Source of the DNA: Ariolimax columbianus
Taxonomy: Eukaryota > Mollusca > Gastropoda > Stylommatophora > Arionidae
Length of the DNA stretch: 64,000 nucleotides
NCBI GenBank assembly: GCA_036924085.1
Contig: JAVGWX010000019.1
Span: forward strand, 12,514,196 to 12,578,195
Direction: 5' to 3'
Positions within the stretch are counted from its first letter, which is position 1, and every line of letters begins with the position of its first letter. Shown piece by piece: positions 32,089 to 44,929 of the stretch. Both the position numbers and the translations under genes were made by a program. The notes below the pieces were generated by a model. That model was not told the DNA's origin. It did not search any database and saw only the letters and a program-made list of their open reading frames with translations.

Positions 32089-32590
32089 GGCAAGCAATGC
32101 ATACAAACATATAATCAAGCAATGTATACAAACATATAATCAAGCAATGTATACAAACATATAATCTAGCAATGCATACAAACATATAATCAAGCAATGC
32201 ATACAAACATATAATAAAGCAATGCATACAAACATATAATCAAGCAATGCATACAAACATATAATCAAGCAATGTATACAAACATATAATCAAGCAATAT
32301 ATACAAACATATAATCTAGCAATGTATACAAACATATAATCAAGCAATGCATACAAACATATAATCTAGCAATGCATACAAACATATAATCTAGCAATGC
32401 ATACAAACATTTAATCAAGCAATGCATACAAACATATAATCAAGCAATGCATACAAACATATAATCAAGCAATGCATACAAACATATAATCAAGCAATGC
32501 ATACAAACATATAATCAAGCAATGCATACAAACATATAATCAAGCAATGCATACAAACATATAATCAAGCAATGTATACAGCACACAATC
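32089..32590. repeat. 25-bp minisatellite, about 20 units
   Basis: Unit CAAGCAATGCATACAAACAT + ATAAT, very homogeneous. The variants are GTATAC for GCATAC and CTAGC for CAAGC. Confidence 0.95.
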
Positions 32591-32837
32591 ACGACAATAA
32601 ATATCTTCAAATAAAGCAAACATAAGTTTAAATACCTTTCCCTGTAGGAAATTATATATTATTAAAGTTATCTTGCCATCATTCGTACCTAATCAGTTGT
32701 AATAACAACATTACTTGATAGGTTCTGGTCCCACATGAGTTGTACATCTCTTGTAAATCTCTGTGTTCAGAGATTACTCAGTCGATGCAATAGCAACTTG
32801 TCATGGTCCTTACAAAAGATATTGGTAAGTAGGTTCT
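32591..32837. other. Unassigned spacer between two arrays
   Basis: No feature recognised. Confidence 0.4.
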
Positions 32838-35800
32838 GATGTCAAGGGTGGTCTGTTAGAGGCTTCATAGTATGAGGTCTAGACGTCACAGATATCAAGG
32901 GTGGTCTGTTAGAGGCTTCATAGTATGAGGTCTAGAGGTCACAGATATCAAGGGTGGTCTATTAGAGGCTTTGTAGTATGAGGTCTAGATGTCACAGATA
33001 TCAAGGGTGGTCTGTTAGAGGCTGCAAAGTATGAGGTCTAGAGGTCACAGATAGTGGAGGCTCTAATATCAAGGGTGCTCTGTTAGAAGCTTTGTAGTAT
33101 GAGGTCTAGATGTCACAGATATCAAGGGTGGTCTGTTAGAGGCTTCAAAGTATGAGGTCTAGAGGTCACAGATAGTTGAGGCTCTGATGTCAAGGGTGGT
33201 GTGTTAGAGGCTTCATAGTATGAGGTCTAGAGGTCACAGATAGTTGAGGCTCTGATGTCAAGGGTGGTCTGTTAGAGGCTTTGTAGTATGAGGTCTAAAG
33301 GTCACAGATAGTGGAGGCTCTGATATCAAGGGTGGTCTGTTAGAGGCGTCGCAGTATGAGGTCTAGAGGTCACAGATATCAAGGGTGGTCTGTTAGAGGC
33401 TTCATAGTATGAGGTCTAGATGTCACAGATATCAAGGGTGGTCTGTTAGAGGCTTCATAGTATGAGGACTAGAAGTTACAGATATCAAGGGTGGTCTGTT
33501 AGAGGCTTCATAGTATGAGGACTAGAAGTCACAGATATCAAGGGTGGTCTGTTAGAGGCTTCATAGTATGAGGTCTAGAAGTCACAGATATCAAGGGTGG
33601 TCTGTTAGAGGCTTCATAGTATGAGGTCTAGAAGTCATAGATATCAAGAGTGGTCTGTTAGAGGCTTCATAGTATGAGGTCTAGAAGTCAAAGATAATGG
33701 AAGCTCTGATATCAAGGGTGGTCTGTTAGAGACTTCGTAGTATGAGATCTAGAGGTCACAGATATTGGAGGCTCTATGTCAAGGGTGGTCTGTTATTAGA
33801 GGTTTCGCAATATGAGGTCTAGAGGTCACAGATATCAAGGGTGGTCTGTTAGAGGCTTCGCAGTATGAGGTCTAGAGGTCACATATATCAAGGGTGGTCT
33901 GTTAGAGGCTTCGCAGCACGAGGTCTAAAGGTCACAGATATCAAGGGTGGTCTGTTAGAGGCTTCATAGTATGAGGTCTAGAGGTCGCAGATATCAAAGG
34001 TGGTCTGTTAGAAGCTTCATAGTATGAGGTCTAGAGGTCGCAGATATCAAGGGTGGTCTGTTAGAGGCTTCATAGTATGAGGTCTAGAGGTCGCAGATAT
34101 AAAGGGTGGTCTGTTAGAGGCTTCATAGTATGAGGTCTAGAGGTCACAGATAATGGAAGCTCTGATATCAATGGTGGTCTGTTAGAGGTTTCATAGTATG
34201 AGGTCTAGAGGTCACAGATATCAAGGGTGGTCTGTTAGAGGCTTCGTAGTATGAGATCTAGAGGTCACAGATATTGGAGGCTCTATGTCAAGGGTGGTCT
34301 GTGAGAGGCTTCACAGTATGAGGTCTAGAGGTCACAGATATCAAGCGTGGTCTGTTAGAGGTTTCGTAGTATGAGATCTAGAGGTCACAGATATTGGAGG
34401 CTCTATGTCAAGGGTGGTCTGTGAGAGGCTTCACAGTATGAGGTCTAGAGGTCACAGATATCAAGGGTGGTCTGTTAGAGGCTTCGCAGTATGAGGTCTA
34501 GAGGTCACAGATATCAAGGGTGGTCTGTTAGAGGCTTCGTAGTATGAGATCTAGAGGTCACAGATATTGGAGGCTCAATGTCAAGGGTGGTCTATTAGAG
34601 GCTTTGTAGTATGAGGTCTAGATGTCACAGATATCAAGGGTGGTCTGTTAGAGGCTGCAAAGTATGAGGTCTAGAGGTCACAGATAGTGGAGGCTCTAAT
34701 ATCAAGGGTGCTCTGTTAGAGGCTTTGTAGTATGAGGTCTAGATGTCACAGATATCAAGGGTAGTCTGTTAGAGGCTTCAAAGTATGAGGTCTAGAGGTC
34801 ACAGATATCAAAGGTGGTCTATTAGAGGCTTTGTAGTATGAGTAGATGTCACAGTGGTCTGTTAGAGGCTTCAAAGTATGAGGTCTAGAGGTCAGAGATA
34901 GTTGAGGCTCTGATGTCAAGGGTGGTCTGTTAGAGGCTTCATAGTATGAGGTCTAGAGGTCACAGATAGTTGAGGCTCTGAAGTCAAGGATGGTCTGTTA
35001 GAGGCTTTGTAGTATGAGGTCTAGAGGTCACAGATAGTGGAGGCTCTAATATCAAGGGTGGTCTGTTAGAGGCGTCGCAGTATGAGGTCTAGAGGTCACA
35101 GATATCAAGGGTGGTCTGTTAGAGGCTTCATAGTATGAGGTCTAGATGTCACAGATATCAAGGGTGGTCTGTTAGAGGCTTCATAGTATGAGGTCTAGAT
35201 GTCACAGAAATCAAGGTTGGTCTGTTAGAGGCTTCATAGTATGAGGTCTAGAAGTCACAGATATCAAGGGTGGTCTGTTAGAGGCTTCATAGTATGAGGA
35301 CTAGAAGTCACAGATATCAAGGGTGGTCTGTTAGAGGCTTCATAGTATGAGGTCTAGAAGTCACAGATATCAAGGGTGGTCTGTTAGAGGCTTCATAGTA
35401 TGAGGTCTAGAAGTCATAGATATCAAGAGTGGTCTGTTAGAGGCTTCATAGTATGAGGTCTAGAGGTCAAAGATAATGGAAGCTCTGATATCAAGGGTGG
35501 TCTGTTAGAGACTTCGTAGTATGAGATCTAGAGGTCACAGATATTGGAGGCTCTATGTCAAGGGTGGTCTGTTATTAGAGGTTTCGCAGTATGAGGTCTA
35601 GAGGTCACAGATATCAAGGGTGGTCTGTTAGAGGCTTCGCAGTATGAGGTCTAGAGGTCACATATATCAAGGGTGGTCTGTTAGAGGCTTCGCAGCACGA
35701 GGTCTAAAGGTCACAGATATCAAGGGTGGTCTGTTAGAGGCTTCATAGTATGAGGTCTAGAGGTCGCAGATATCAAAGGTGGTCTGTTAGAAGCTTCATA

Positions 35801-38800
35801 GTATGAGGTCTAGAGGTCGCAGATATAAAGGGTGGTCTGTTAGAGGCTTCATAGTATGAGATCTAGAGGTCACAGATATTGGAGGCTCTATGTCAAGGGT
35901 GGTCTGTGAGAGGCTTCACAGTATGAGGTCTAGAGGTCACAGATATCAAGGGTGGTCTGTTAGAGGCTTCGCAGTATGAGGTCTAGAGGTCACAGATATC
36001 AAGGGTGGTCTGTTAGAGGCTTCGTAGTATGAGATCTAGAGGTCACAGATATTGGAGGCTCTATGTCAAGGGTGGTCTATTAGAGGCTTTGTAGTATGAG
36101 GTCTAGATGTCACAGATATCAAGGGTGGTCTGTTAGAGGCTGCAAAGTATGAGGTCTAGAGGTCACAGATAGTGGAGGCTCTAATATCAAGGGTGCTCTG
36201 TTAGAGGCTTTGTAGTATGAGGTCTAGATGTCACAGATATCAAGGGTGGTCTGTTAGAGGCTTCAAAGTATGAGGTCTAGAGGTCACAGATATCAAAGGT
36301 GGTCTATTAGAGGCTTTGTAGTATGAGTAGATGTCACAGTGGTCTGTTAGAGGCTTCAAAGTATGAGGTCTAGAGGTCACAGATAGTTGAGGCTCTGATG
36401 TCAAGGGTGGTCTGTTAGAGGCTTCATAGTATGAGGTCTAGAGGTCACAGATAGTTGAGGCTCTGAAGTCAAGGATGGTCTGTTAGAGGCTTTGTAGTAT
36501 GAGGTCTAGAGGTCACAGATAGTGGAGGCTCTGATATCAAGGGTGGTCTGTTAGAGGCGTCGCAGTATGAGGTCTAGAGGTCACAGATATCAAGGGTGGT
36601 CTGTTAGAGGCTTCATAGTATGAGGTCTAGATGTCACAGATATCAAGGGTGGTCTGTTAGAGGCTTCATAGTATGAGGTCTAGATGTCACAGAAATCAAG
36701 GTTGGTCTGTTAGAGGCTTCATAGTATGAGGTCTAGAAGTCACAGATATCAAGGGTGGTCTGTTAGAGGCTTCATAGTATGAGGACTAGAAGTCACAGAT
36801 ATCAAGGGTGGTCTGTTAGAGGCTTCATAGTATGAGGTCTAGAAGTCACAGATATCAAGGGTGGTCTGTTAGAGGCTTCATAGTATGAGGTCTAGAAGTC
36901 ATAGATATCAAGAGTGGTCTGTTAGAGGCTTCATAGTATGAGGTCTAGAGGTCAAAGATAATGGAAGCTCTGATATCAAGGGTGGTCTGTTAGAGACTTC
37001 GTAGTATGAGATCTAGAGGTCACAGATATTGGAGGCTCTATGTCAAGGGTGGTCTGTTATTAGAGGTTTCGCAGTATGAGGTCTAGAGGTCACAGATATC
37101 AAGGGTGGTCTGTTAGAGGCTTCGCAGTATGAGGTCTAGAGGTCACATATATCAAGGGTGGTCTGTTAGAGGCTTCGCAGCACGAGGTCTAAAGGTCACA
37201 GATATCAAGGGTGGTCTGTTAGAGGCTTCATAGTATGAGGTCTAGAGGTCGCAGATATCAAAGGTGGTCTGTTAGAAGCTTCATAGTATGAGGTCTAGAG
37301 GTCGCAGATATCAAGGGTGGTCTGTTAGAGGCTTCATAGTATGAGGTCTAGAGGTCGCAGATATAAAGGGTGGTCTGTTAGAGGCTTCATAGTATGAGGT
37401 CTAGAGGTCACAGATAATGGAAGCTCTGATATCAATGGTGGTCTGTTAGAGGTTTCATAGTATGAGGTCTAGAGATCACAGATATCAAGGGTGGTCTGTT
37501 AGAGGCTTCGTAGTATGAGATCTAGAGGTCACAGATATTGGAGGCTCTATGTCAAGGGTGGTCTGTGAGAGGCTTCACAGTATGAGGTCTAGAGGTCACA
37601 GATATCAAGGGTGGTCTGTTAGAGGCTTTGTAGTATGAGATCTAGAGGTCACAGATATTGGAGGCTCTATGTCAAGGGTGGTCTGTGAGAGGCTTCACAG
37701 TATGAGGTCTAGAGGTCACAGATATCAAGGGTGGTCTGTTAGAGGCTTCGCAGTATGAGGTCTAGAGGTCACAGATATCAAGGGTGGTCTGTTAGAGGCT
37801 TCGTAGTATGAGATCTAGAGGTCACAGATATTGGAGGCTCTATGTCAAGGGTGGTCTATTAGAGGCTTTGTAGTATGAGGTCTAGATGTCACAGATATCA
37901 AGGGTGGTCTGTTAGAGGCTGCAAAGTATGAGGTCTAGAGGTCACAGATAGTGGAGGCTCTAATATCAAGGGTGCTCTGTTAGAGGCTTTGTAGTATGAG
38001 GTCTAGATGTCACAGATATCAAGGGTGGTCTGTTAGAGGCTTACAAGTATGAGGTCTAGAGGTCACAGATATCAAAGGTGGTCTATTAGAGGCTTTGTAG
38101 TATGAGTAGATGTCACAGTGGTCTGTTAGAGGCTTCAAAGTATGAGGTCTAGAGGTCACAGATAGTTGAGGCTCTGATGTCAAGGGTGGTCTGTTAGAGG
38201 CTTCATAGTATGAGGTCTAGAGGTCACAGATAGTTGAGGCTCTGAAGTCAAGGATGGTCTGTTAGAGGCTTTGTAGTATGAGGTCTAGAGGTCACAGATA
38301 GTGGCGGCTATGATATCAAGGGTGGTCTGTTAGAGGCGTCGCAGTATGAGGTCTAGAGGTCACAGATATCAAGGGTGGTCTGTTAGAGGCTTCATAGTAT
38401 GAGGTCTAGATGTCACAGATATCAAGGGTGGTCTGTTAGAGGCTTCATAGTATGAGGTCTAGATGTCACAGATAGTTGAGGCTCTGAAGTCAAGGATGGT
38501 CTGTTAGAGGCTTTGTAGTATGCGGTCTAGAGGTCACAGATAGTGGAGGCTCTGATATCAAGGGTGGTCTGTTAGAGGCGTCGCAGTATGAGGTCTACAG
38601 GTCACAGATATCAAGGGTGGTCTGTTAGAGGCTTCATAGTATGAGGTCTAGATGTCACAGATATCAAGGGTGGTCTGTTAGAGGCTTCATAGTATGAGGT
38701 CTAGATGTCACAGAAATCAAGGTTGGTCTGTTAGAGGCTTCATAGTATGAGGTCTAGAAGTCACAGATATCAAGGGTGGTCTGTTAGAGGCTTCATAGTA

Positions 38801-41800
38801 TGAGGACTAGAAGTCACAGATATCAAGGGTGGTCTGTTAGAGGCTTCATAGTATGAGGTCTAGAAGTCACAGATATCAAGGGTGGTCTGTTAGAGGCTTC
38901 ATAGTATGAGGTCTAGAAGTCATAGATATCAAGAGTGGTCTGTTAGAGGCTTCATAGTATGAGGTCTAGAGGTCAAAGATAATGGAAGCTCTGATATCAA
39001 GGGTGGTCTGTTAGAGACTTCGTAGTATGAGATCTAGAGGTCACAGATATTGGAGGCTCTATGTCAAGGGTGGTCTGTTATTAGAGGTTTCATAGTATGA
39101 GGTCTAGAGGTCACAGATATCAAGGGTGGTCTGTTAGAGGCTTCGTAGTATGAGATCTAGAGGTCACAGATATTGGAGGCTCTATGTCAAGGGTGGTCTG
39201 TGAGAGGCTTCACAGTATGAGGTCTAGAGGTCACAGATATCAAGGGTGGTCTGTTAGAGGCTTTGTAGTATGAGATCTAGAGGTCACAGATATTGGAGGC
39301 TCTATGTCAAGGGTGGTCTGTGAGAGGCTTCACAGTATGAGGTCTAGAGGTCACAGATATCAAGGGTGGTCTGTTAGAGGCTTCGCAGTATGAGGTCTAG
39401 AGGTCACAGATATCAAGGGTGGTCTGTTAGAGGCTTCGTAGTATGAGATCTAGAGGTCACAGATATTGGAGGCTCTATGTCAAGGGTGGTCTATTAGAGG
39501 CTTTGTAGTATGAGGTCTAGATGTCACAGATATCAAGGGTGGTCTGTTAGAGGCTGCAAAGTATGAGGTCTAGAGGTCACAGATAGTGGAGGCTCTAATA
39601 TCAAGGGTGCTCTGTTAGAGGCTTTGTAGTATGAGGTCTAGATGTCACAGATTTCAAGGGTGGTCTGTTAGAGGCTTACAAGTATGAGGTCTAGAGGTCA
39701 CAGATATCAAAGGTGGTCTATTAGAGGCTTTGTAGTATGAGTAGATGTCACAGTGGTCTGTTAGAGGCTTCAAAGTATGAGGTCTAGAGGTCACAGATAG
39801 TTGAGGCTCTGATGTCAAGGGTGGTCTGTTAGAGGCTTCATAGTATGAGGTCTAGAGGTCACAGATAGTTGAGGCTCTGAAGTCAAGGATGGTCTGTTAG
39901 AGGCTTTGTAGTATGAGGTCTAGAGGTCACAGATAGTGGAGGCTCTGATATCAAGGGTGGTCTGTTAGAGGCGTCGCAGTATGAGGTCTAGAGGTCACAG
40001 ATATCAAGGGTGGTCTGTTAGAGGCTTCATAGTATGAGGTCTAGATGTCACAGATATCAAGGGTGGTCTGTTAGAGGCTTCATAGTATGAGGTCTAGATG
40101 TCACAGAAATCAAGGTTGGTCTGTTAGAGGCTTCATAGTATGAGGTCTAGAAGTCACAGATATCAAGGGTGGTCTGTTAGAGGCTTCATAGTATGAGGAC
40201 TAGAAGTCACAGATATCAAGGGTGGTCTGTTAGAGGCTTCGTAGTATGAGATCTAGAGGTCACAGATATTGGAGGCTCTATGTCAAGGGTAGTCTGTGAG
40301 AGGCTTCACAGTATGAGGTCTAGAGGTCACAGATATCAAGGGTGGTCTGTTAGAGGCTTCGCAGTATGAGGTCTAGAGGTCACAGATATCAAGGGTGGTC
40401 TGTTAGAGGCTTCGTAGTATGAGATCTAGAGGTCACAGATATTGGAGGCTCTATGTCAAGGGTGGTCTGTGAGAGGCTTCACAGTATGAGGTCTAGAGGT
40501 CACAGATATCAAGGGTGGTCAGTTAGAGGCTTCGTAGTATGAGATCTAGAGGTCACATATATTGGAGGCTCTATGTCAAGGGTGGTCTGTGAGAGGCTTC
40601 ACAGTATGAGGTCTAGAGGACACAGATATCAAGGGTGGTCTGTTAGAGGCTTCGCAGTATGAAATCTAGAGGTCACAGATATCAAGGGTGGTCTGTTGAG
40701 GCTTCGTAGTATGAGGTCTAGATAACACACAGATAGTGGAGGCTCTATGTCAAGGGTGGTCTGTGAGAGGCTTCACAGTATGAGGTCTAGAGGTCACAGA
40801 TATCAAGGGTAGTCTGTTAGAGGCTTCGTAGTATGAGATCTAGAGGTCACAGATATTGGAGACTCTATGTCAAGGGTGGTCTGTGAGAGGCTTCACAGTA
40901 TGAGGTTTAGAGGTCACAGATATCAAGGGTGGTCTGTTAGAGGCTTCATAGTATGAGGTCTAGATGTCACAGATATCAAGGGTGGTCTGTTAGAGGCTTC
41001 ATAGTATGAGGTCTAGATGTCACAGAAATCAAGGTTGGTCTGTTAGAGGCTTCATAGTATGAGGTCTAGAAGTCACAGATATCAAGGGTGGTCTGTTAGA
41101 GGCTTCATAGTATGAGGACTAGAAGTCACAGATATCAAGGGTGGTCTGTTAGAGGCTTCGTAGTATGAGATCTAGAGGTCACAGATATTGGAGGCTCTAT
41201 GTCAAGGGTAGTCTGTGAGAGGCTTCACAGTATGAGGTCTAGAGGTCACAGATATCAAGGGTGGTCTGTTAGAGGCTTCGCAGTATGAGGTCTAGAGGTC
41301 ACAGATATCAAGGGTGGTCTGTTAGAGGCTTCGTAGTATGAGATCTAGAGGTCACAGATATTGGAGGCTCTATGTCAAGGGTGGTCTGTGAGAGGCTTCA
41401 CAGTATGAGGTCTAGAGGTCACAGATATCAAGGGTGGTCAGTTAGAGGCTTCGTAGTATGAGATCTAGAGGTCACATATATTGGAGGCTCTATGTCAAGG
41501 GTGGTCTGTGAGAGGCTTCACAGTATGAGGTCTAGAGGACACAGATATCAAGGGTGGTCTGTTAGAGGCTTCGCAGTATGAAATCTAGAGGTCACAGATA
41601 TCAAGGGTGGTCTGTTGAGGCTTCGTAGTATGAGGTCTAGATAACACACAGATAGTGGAGGCTCTATGTCAAGGGTGGTCTGTGAGAGGCTTCACAGTAT
41701 GAGGTCTAGAGGTCACAGATATCAAGGGTAGTCTGTTAGAGGCTTCGTAGTATGAGATCTAGAGGTCACAGATATTGGAGACTCTATGTCAAGGGTGGTC

Positions 41801-41937
41801 TGTGAGAGGCTTCACAGTATGAGGTTTAGAGGTCACAGATATCAAGGGTGGTCTGTTAGAGGCTTCGCAATATGAGGTCTATAGGTCACAGATATCAAGG
41901 GTGGTCTGTTAGAGGCTTCGTAGTATGAGATCACAGA
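32838..41937. repeat. 9.1-kb satellite with higher-order structure
   Basis: The basic monomer is 53 bp: CACAGATATCAAGGGTGGTC + TGTTAGAGGCTTCATAGTAT + GAGGTCTAGAGGT. A longer monomer of about 68 bp adds AGTGGAGGCTCTGAT or ATTGGAGGCTCTATG after CACAGAT. By division there are about 160-170 monomers. Rare variants recur at the same spacing: GGGTGCTCTG at 33073, 34706, 36191, 37970 and 39605, and GTATGAGTAGATG at 34836, 36321, 38100 and 39735. Both give steps of 1485, 1779 and 1635 bp (and 1633 for the first). A second block repeats with a 919-bp step (GATAACACAC at 40721 and 41640; GTCACATAT at 40552 and 41471). No frame stays open over it on either strand. The array ends directly against a LINE remnant. 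Confidence 0.97.
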
Positions 41938-42740
41938 AATGGGACTGGGAATATGCAGAGATAAAAACTAAGATTATGATAATAAATGCAACAAACGACA
42001 TCAGACTGTGTTGGGAGATACACTCCTGTGAGATGTGCAAACAGTTATATATCTTGGTAGCAATATAGACAAAGTAGAAGAGTCACAGATAATGATTTCA
42101 AAATAGGAATACAAAAGGCTATAGTAGCTTTCATTTCATTGGGAAACTTATGAAAGTCAAAATAAATTAAACTTAACACAAAAATAAATACTTGTATTTC
42201 ATACTATGCAATGGCGAGATGGACTGACCAAAGACCTAGGCTCGCATTGGTACAGCGTTGCAAAAAATCAGGACACTACAGAAAATTTTGTTGGCAAACA
42301 ACACATCTGCTGGACGGACGACAAGGATAATGTGTGAAAAAAATAAAAATCGACTTCAATGTAATCTCCACTCTTTTGTATGGCTCTGAAACATGAAGAA
42401 CAAAAACAACCAAAGATATCAAGACTTTCCTTAATAACTGGTGTGTTCACAGAACAGGCAGACTGAAATGAAATCATTAATGCGGAAAGGTTGGAAAGAG
42501 CGAGACAGAAGTCAGTTGAATATGACATGATGAGCTGACATTGGAAACCAGCTGATAGCATTACAAGACAGTCTCTGTTCTGGAATCCCCAAGGCAAGAG
42601 ATGTAGAGGTAGATCAAAAGAAACATGAGAAGAGATATCCAGACAAACATTATGGAAACAGAGGATGTTGACAGATCTGTAATGGATGGTTCAGGACAGA
42701 AGGACATAACCTGTATTTGGTACAAGTATTATAAGTTAGA
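41938..42740 (+). pseudogene. LINE ORF remnant adjoining the satellite
   Basis: Pieces in shifting frames: MGLGICRDKN (RDKTK-like), ATNDI, YLGSNIDKVEESQ, ISTLLYGSET then RTKTTKDIKTFLN, and near 42535-42600 a tail paralleling 46730-46800 (SADSLTRQSL-type). This is the post-palm half of a LINE ORF. Stops every few tens of codons show old decay. Confidence 0.75.
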
Positions 42741-43129
42741 TTAGTAAGCACAGGTTTCCAATTATGACAACTATCCCAGCGGATCCCAGAAGATCGGAGA
42801 ATAGAACCACTGAAACCTTACGAGCATGTTGTAAAAAGTGACTAATGAAGGTTTTGTTTGAGACTAGCAACCTCATTGTTTAAAACGAAATGTTACAGAA
42901 ACCATTAATGCAAGAATTCACAAATTGTTGTTGGCAGTGGGGCAGACTTCCTGTAAGGGAGCAGCTGCAGTGGTCGTGCTTAAGACTTCAAAGTGAATGA
43001 AAAATAGGAAGAAGAATAATTAGGAGAAGCAGAAGAATTATAATAACAACACGGCACAGTCAACTATTACATGCATCTTTACAGGTAATGGAGGGTACCA
43101 CAGCTTGGACCAGATGCAAAATTTTACCC
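42741..43129. other. Unassigned
   Basis: No recognisable feature. Several short AT-rich runs. Confidence 0.4.
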
Positions 43130-43672
43130 AAGATACAGTGCTCCTGGAAACAGGCTGTGTGACAGCAGCTTGGTCAATGAGGTGGTGGTCAACAATGTGA
43201 TCCCCATAGTGGTGAACCTGCTTGTGAAGCCTGCGTGGGTTCGAGCCCTGAAGGTTTCAAGCGACCTCAAAGAGTGCCTGCATCCTGAATTACTTCCAGT
43301 CATCTTGACTTATGTCTTGCCTCTGATCCAAGGTAGCTCAGGACCAGAAAGTGAGGTTGATGACCAGCGCAGTTTCTTCCTCATTATAATCCAAATATAG
43401 TGCAAGTTACATCATCAAGACAAAAACTGTCGCTTGCGATGGACAACTAACTGTCAGTGAGGTGTTCACATTCCTTTCAATCTCCTCTCTCACATCTACA
43501 GCTTGTGGCAGTAGTGGAGCTTGCATACCCTCATTATCTCAAGAACTATGCCAGTGGTAGCACATCCATCAAAAGCATCTCCCAAGCTACACAGGTTGAA
43601 GGGCAGGGGTCAAATGAAGTGAGACAAACCTGCTACCTTGCAGGCAGGCTGAAAACAGTCTATCGCTACTGA
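43130..43672 (+). mobile_element. Element D, longest copy
   Basis: The head CTCCTGGAAACAGGCTGTGT to GTGATCCCCATAGTGGTGAA is shared with 14341-14480, 15195-15372 and 29150-29295. The middle ACCAAGGTAGCTCAGGA-like block (CCAAGGTAGCTCAGGACCAG) is shared with 30345. The tail TCCTCATTATAATCCAAATA, GTGCAAGTTACATCATCAAG and ATGCCAGTGGTAG is shared with 47708-47912 and 20236-20345. This copy links all segments in one ~540-bp unit, so the scattered pieces belong to one family. Two frames of 71-76 codons within it match no protein. Confidence 0.8.
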
Positions 43673-43799
43673 AAGCTAATCTTGCACTTCGTTCCTAATG
43701 CCTAACACATGCCAAATGAAACAATGCAATGAAGATGACAAATATTGAAAACTAGTGGTAGTAAAATATTTCTAAAATGATAACCTCTTTGTAAATCAT

Positions 43800-44020
43800 G
43801 AGATTGAAATGAGTATTTATTTTTACAACAGAGTAAAAAAACAACTGACAGAACTACAGATGTTTTTTTTGAAATAACTACAGGAGTCCATCGGGGCTGT
43901 GTTCTTTTTCCATTGCTGTTCACCATTTATATGAACAAAATAACATGCGCCAGCCTGGTTTCAACGGATCCTAACTCAATATATGAACTAATTTTTATGG
44001 ATAGCCAAAGTCTTAAATAG
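43800..44020 (+). pseudogene. LINE reverse-transcriptase fragment
   Basis: The plus strand reads FEITTGVHRGCVLFPLLFTI then YMNKIT, the GVxQGCxLSPLLFxIY motif of the RT palm, with Gln to Arg and Ser to Phe changes. Little else survives. Confidence 0.7.
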
Positions 44021-44036
44021 AAAGATGAAAATAGAC

Positions 44037-44288
44037 GGCAAAATCATATGAACACACTGGACACAATAAAGACAGCACAATCATATGAACACACTGGACA
44101 CAATAAAGACCGCACAATCATATAAACACAGTGGACACCATAAAGACCGCAAAATCATATGAACACACTTGACACAATAAAGACCGCACAATCAAATGAA
44201 CACACTTGACAAAATAAAGACCGCACAATCAAATGAACACGCTTGACACAATAAAGACCGCACAATCAAATGAACACGCTTGACAACT
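44037..44288. repeat. 37-bp minisatellite, about 7 units
   Basis: Unit AATCATATGAACACACTGGA + CACAATAAAGACCGCAC, later units with AAATG and CGCTTG variants. Confidence 0.93.
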
Positions 44289-44929
44289 TGTGAAAGATAT
44301 TTGAAAATTAGCATCGGCAACAATATCTATGAGGATCACCAGATCACCTAGTTCTAAATGTAAACAATGTAAAACTTCAGTGGGCCTGAGAGATTTAAAA
44401 ATCTGGAAAGATGTGTTGTTTTTTTTTCTTCAGAAGATAAGACTTGATAAAGAAATTGAAAGACAATGTCTGAAAGCCTCTTGCTGTAATATATCAAATG
44501 TCGCCACTTCTTGAACATGTAAACATTTATACCCATGATGTGCTACCAGTGGCAGGTTTGATCCTTATCCAATGCCCAAACAAGAAAATAGTGATGTGTG
44601 AAAGGAAATGTTAAGAAAGGGTCATTGGTGTCACCAGGAGGGGTAGAATGAGAAATGAGGACATTTGAAATGTGGTGGGAACTACCCTCTGTGTCACGAG
44701 TGTATCACTTGACAGAAAATACGATGGTTCGCCATCTCGTACAAGTGTAGCCTGATCAGCTGCTACCGCATGCTAAAAACATAAGTTATGGCTACAAGAC
44801 CATGTGGAAGATGACATACGAGTAATCCTTCAACAACTTAGCTCAAGAAACATAACTTACTTTCCCTACAACGATCACTGGCTTAAGTGGATGGACAACT
44901 GAACTGAGTACAAAATCAGAGGCCATTTA
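44289..44929. other. Unassigned
   Basis: A 61-codon plus-strand frame at 44329-44514 has a Cys-Lys-x-Cys start and no recognised domain. Nothing else found. Confidence 0.4.

Noticed and set aside
32838..41937. CRISPR-like or regulatory array
   Set aside because: Monomers are contiguous with no unique spacers, and the genome is eukaryotic in character. It is a satellite.
32838..41937. CENP-B box in the satellite
   Set aside because: I could not find the TTCG....A..CGGG pattern in the monomer.
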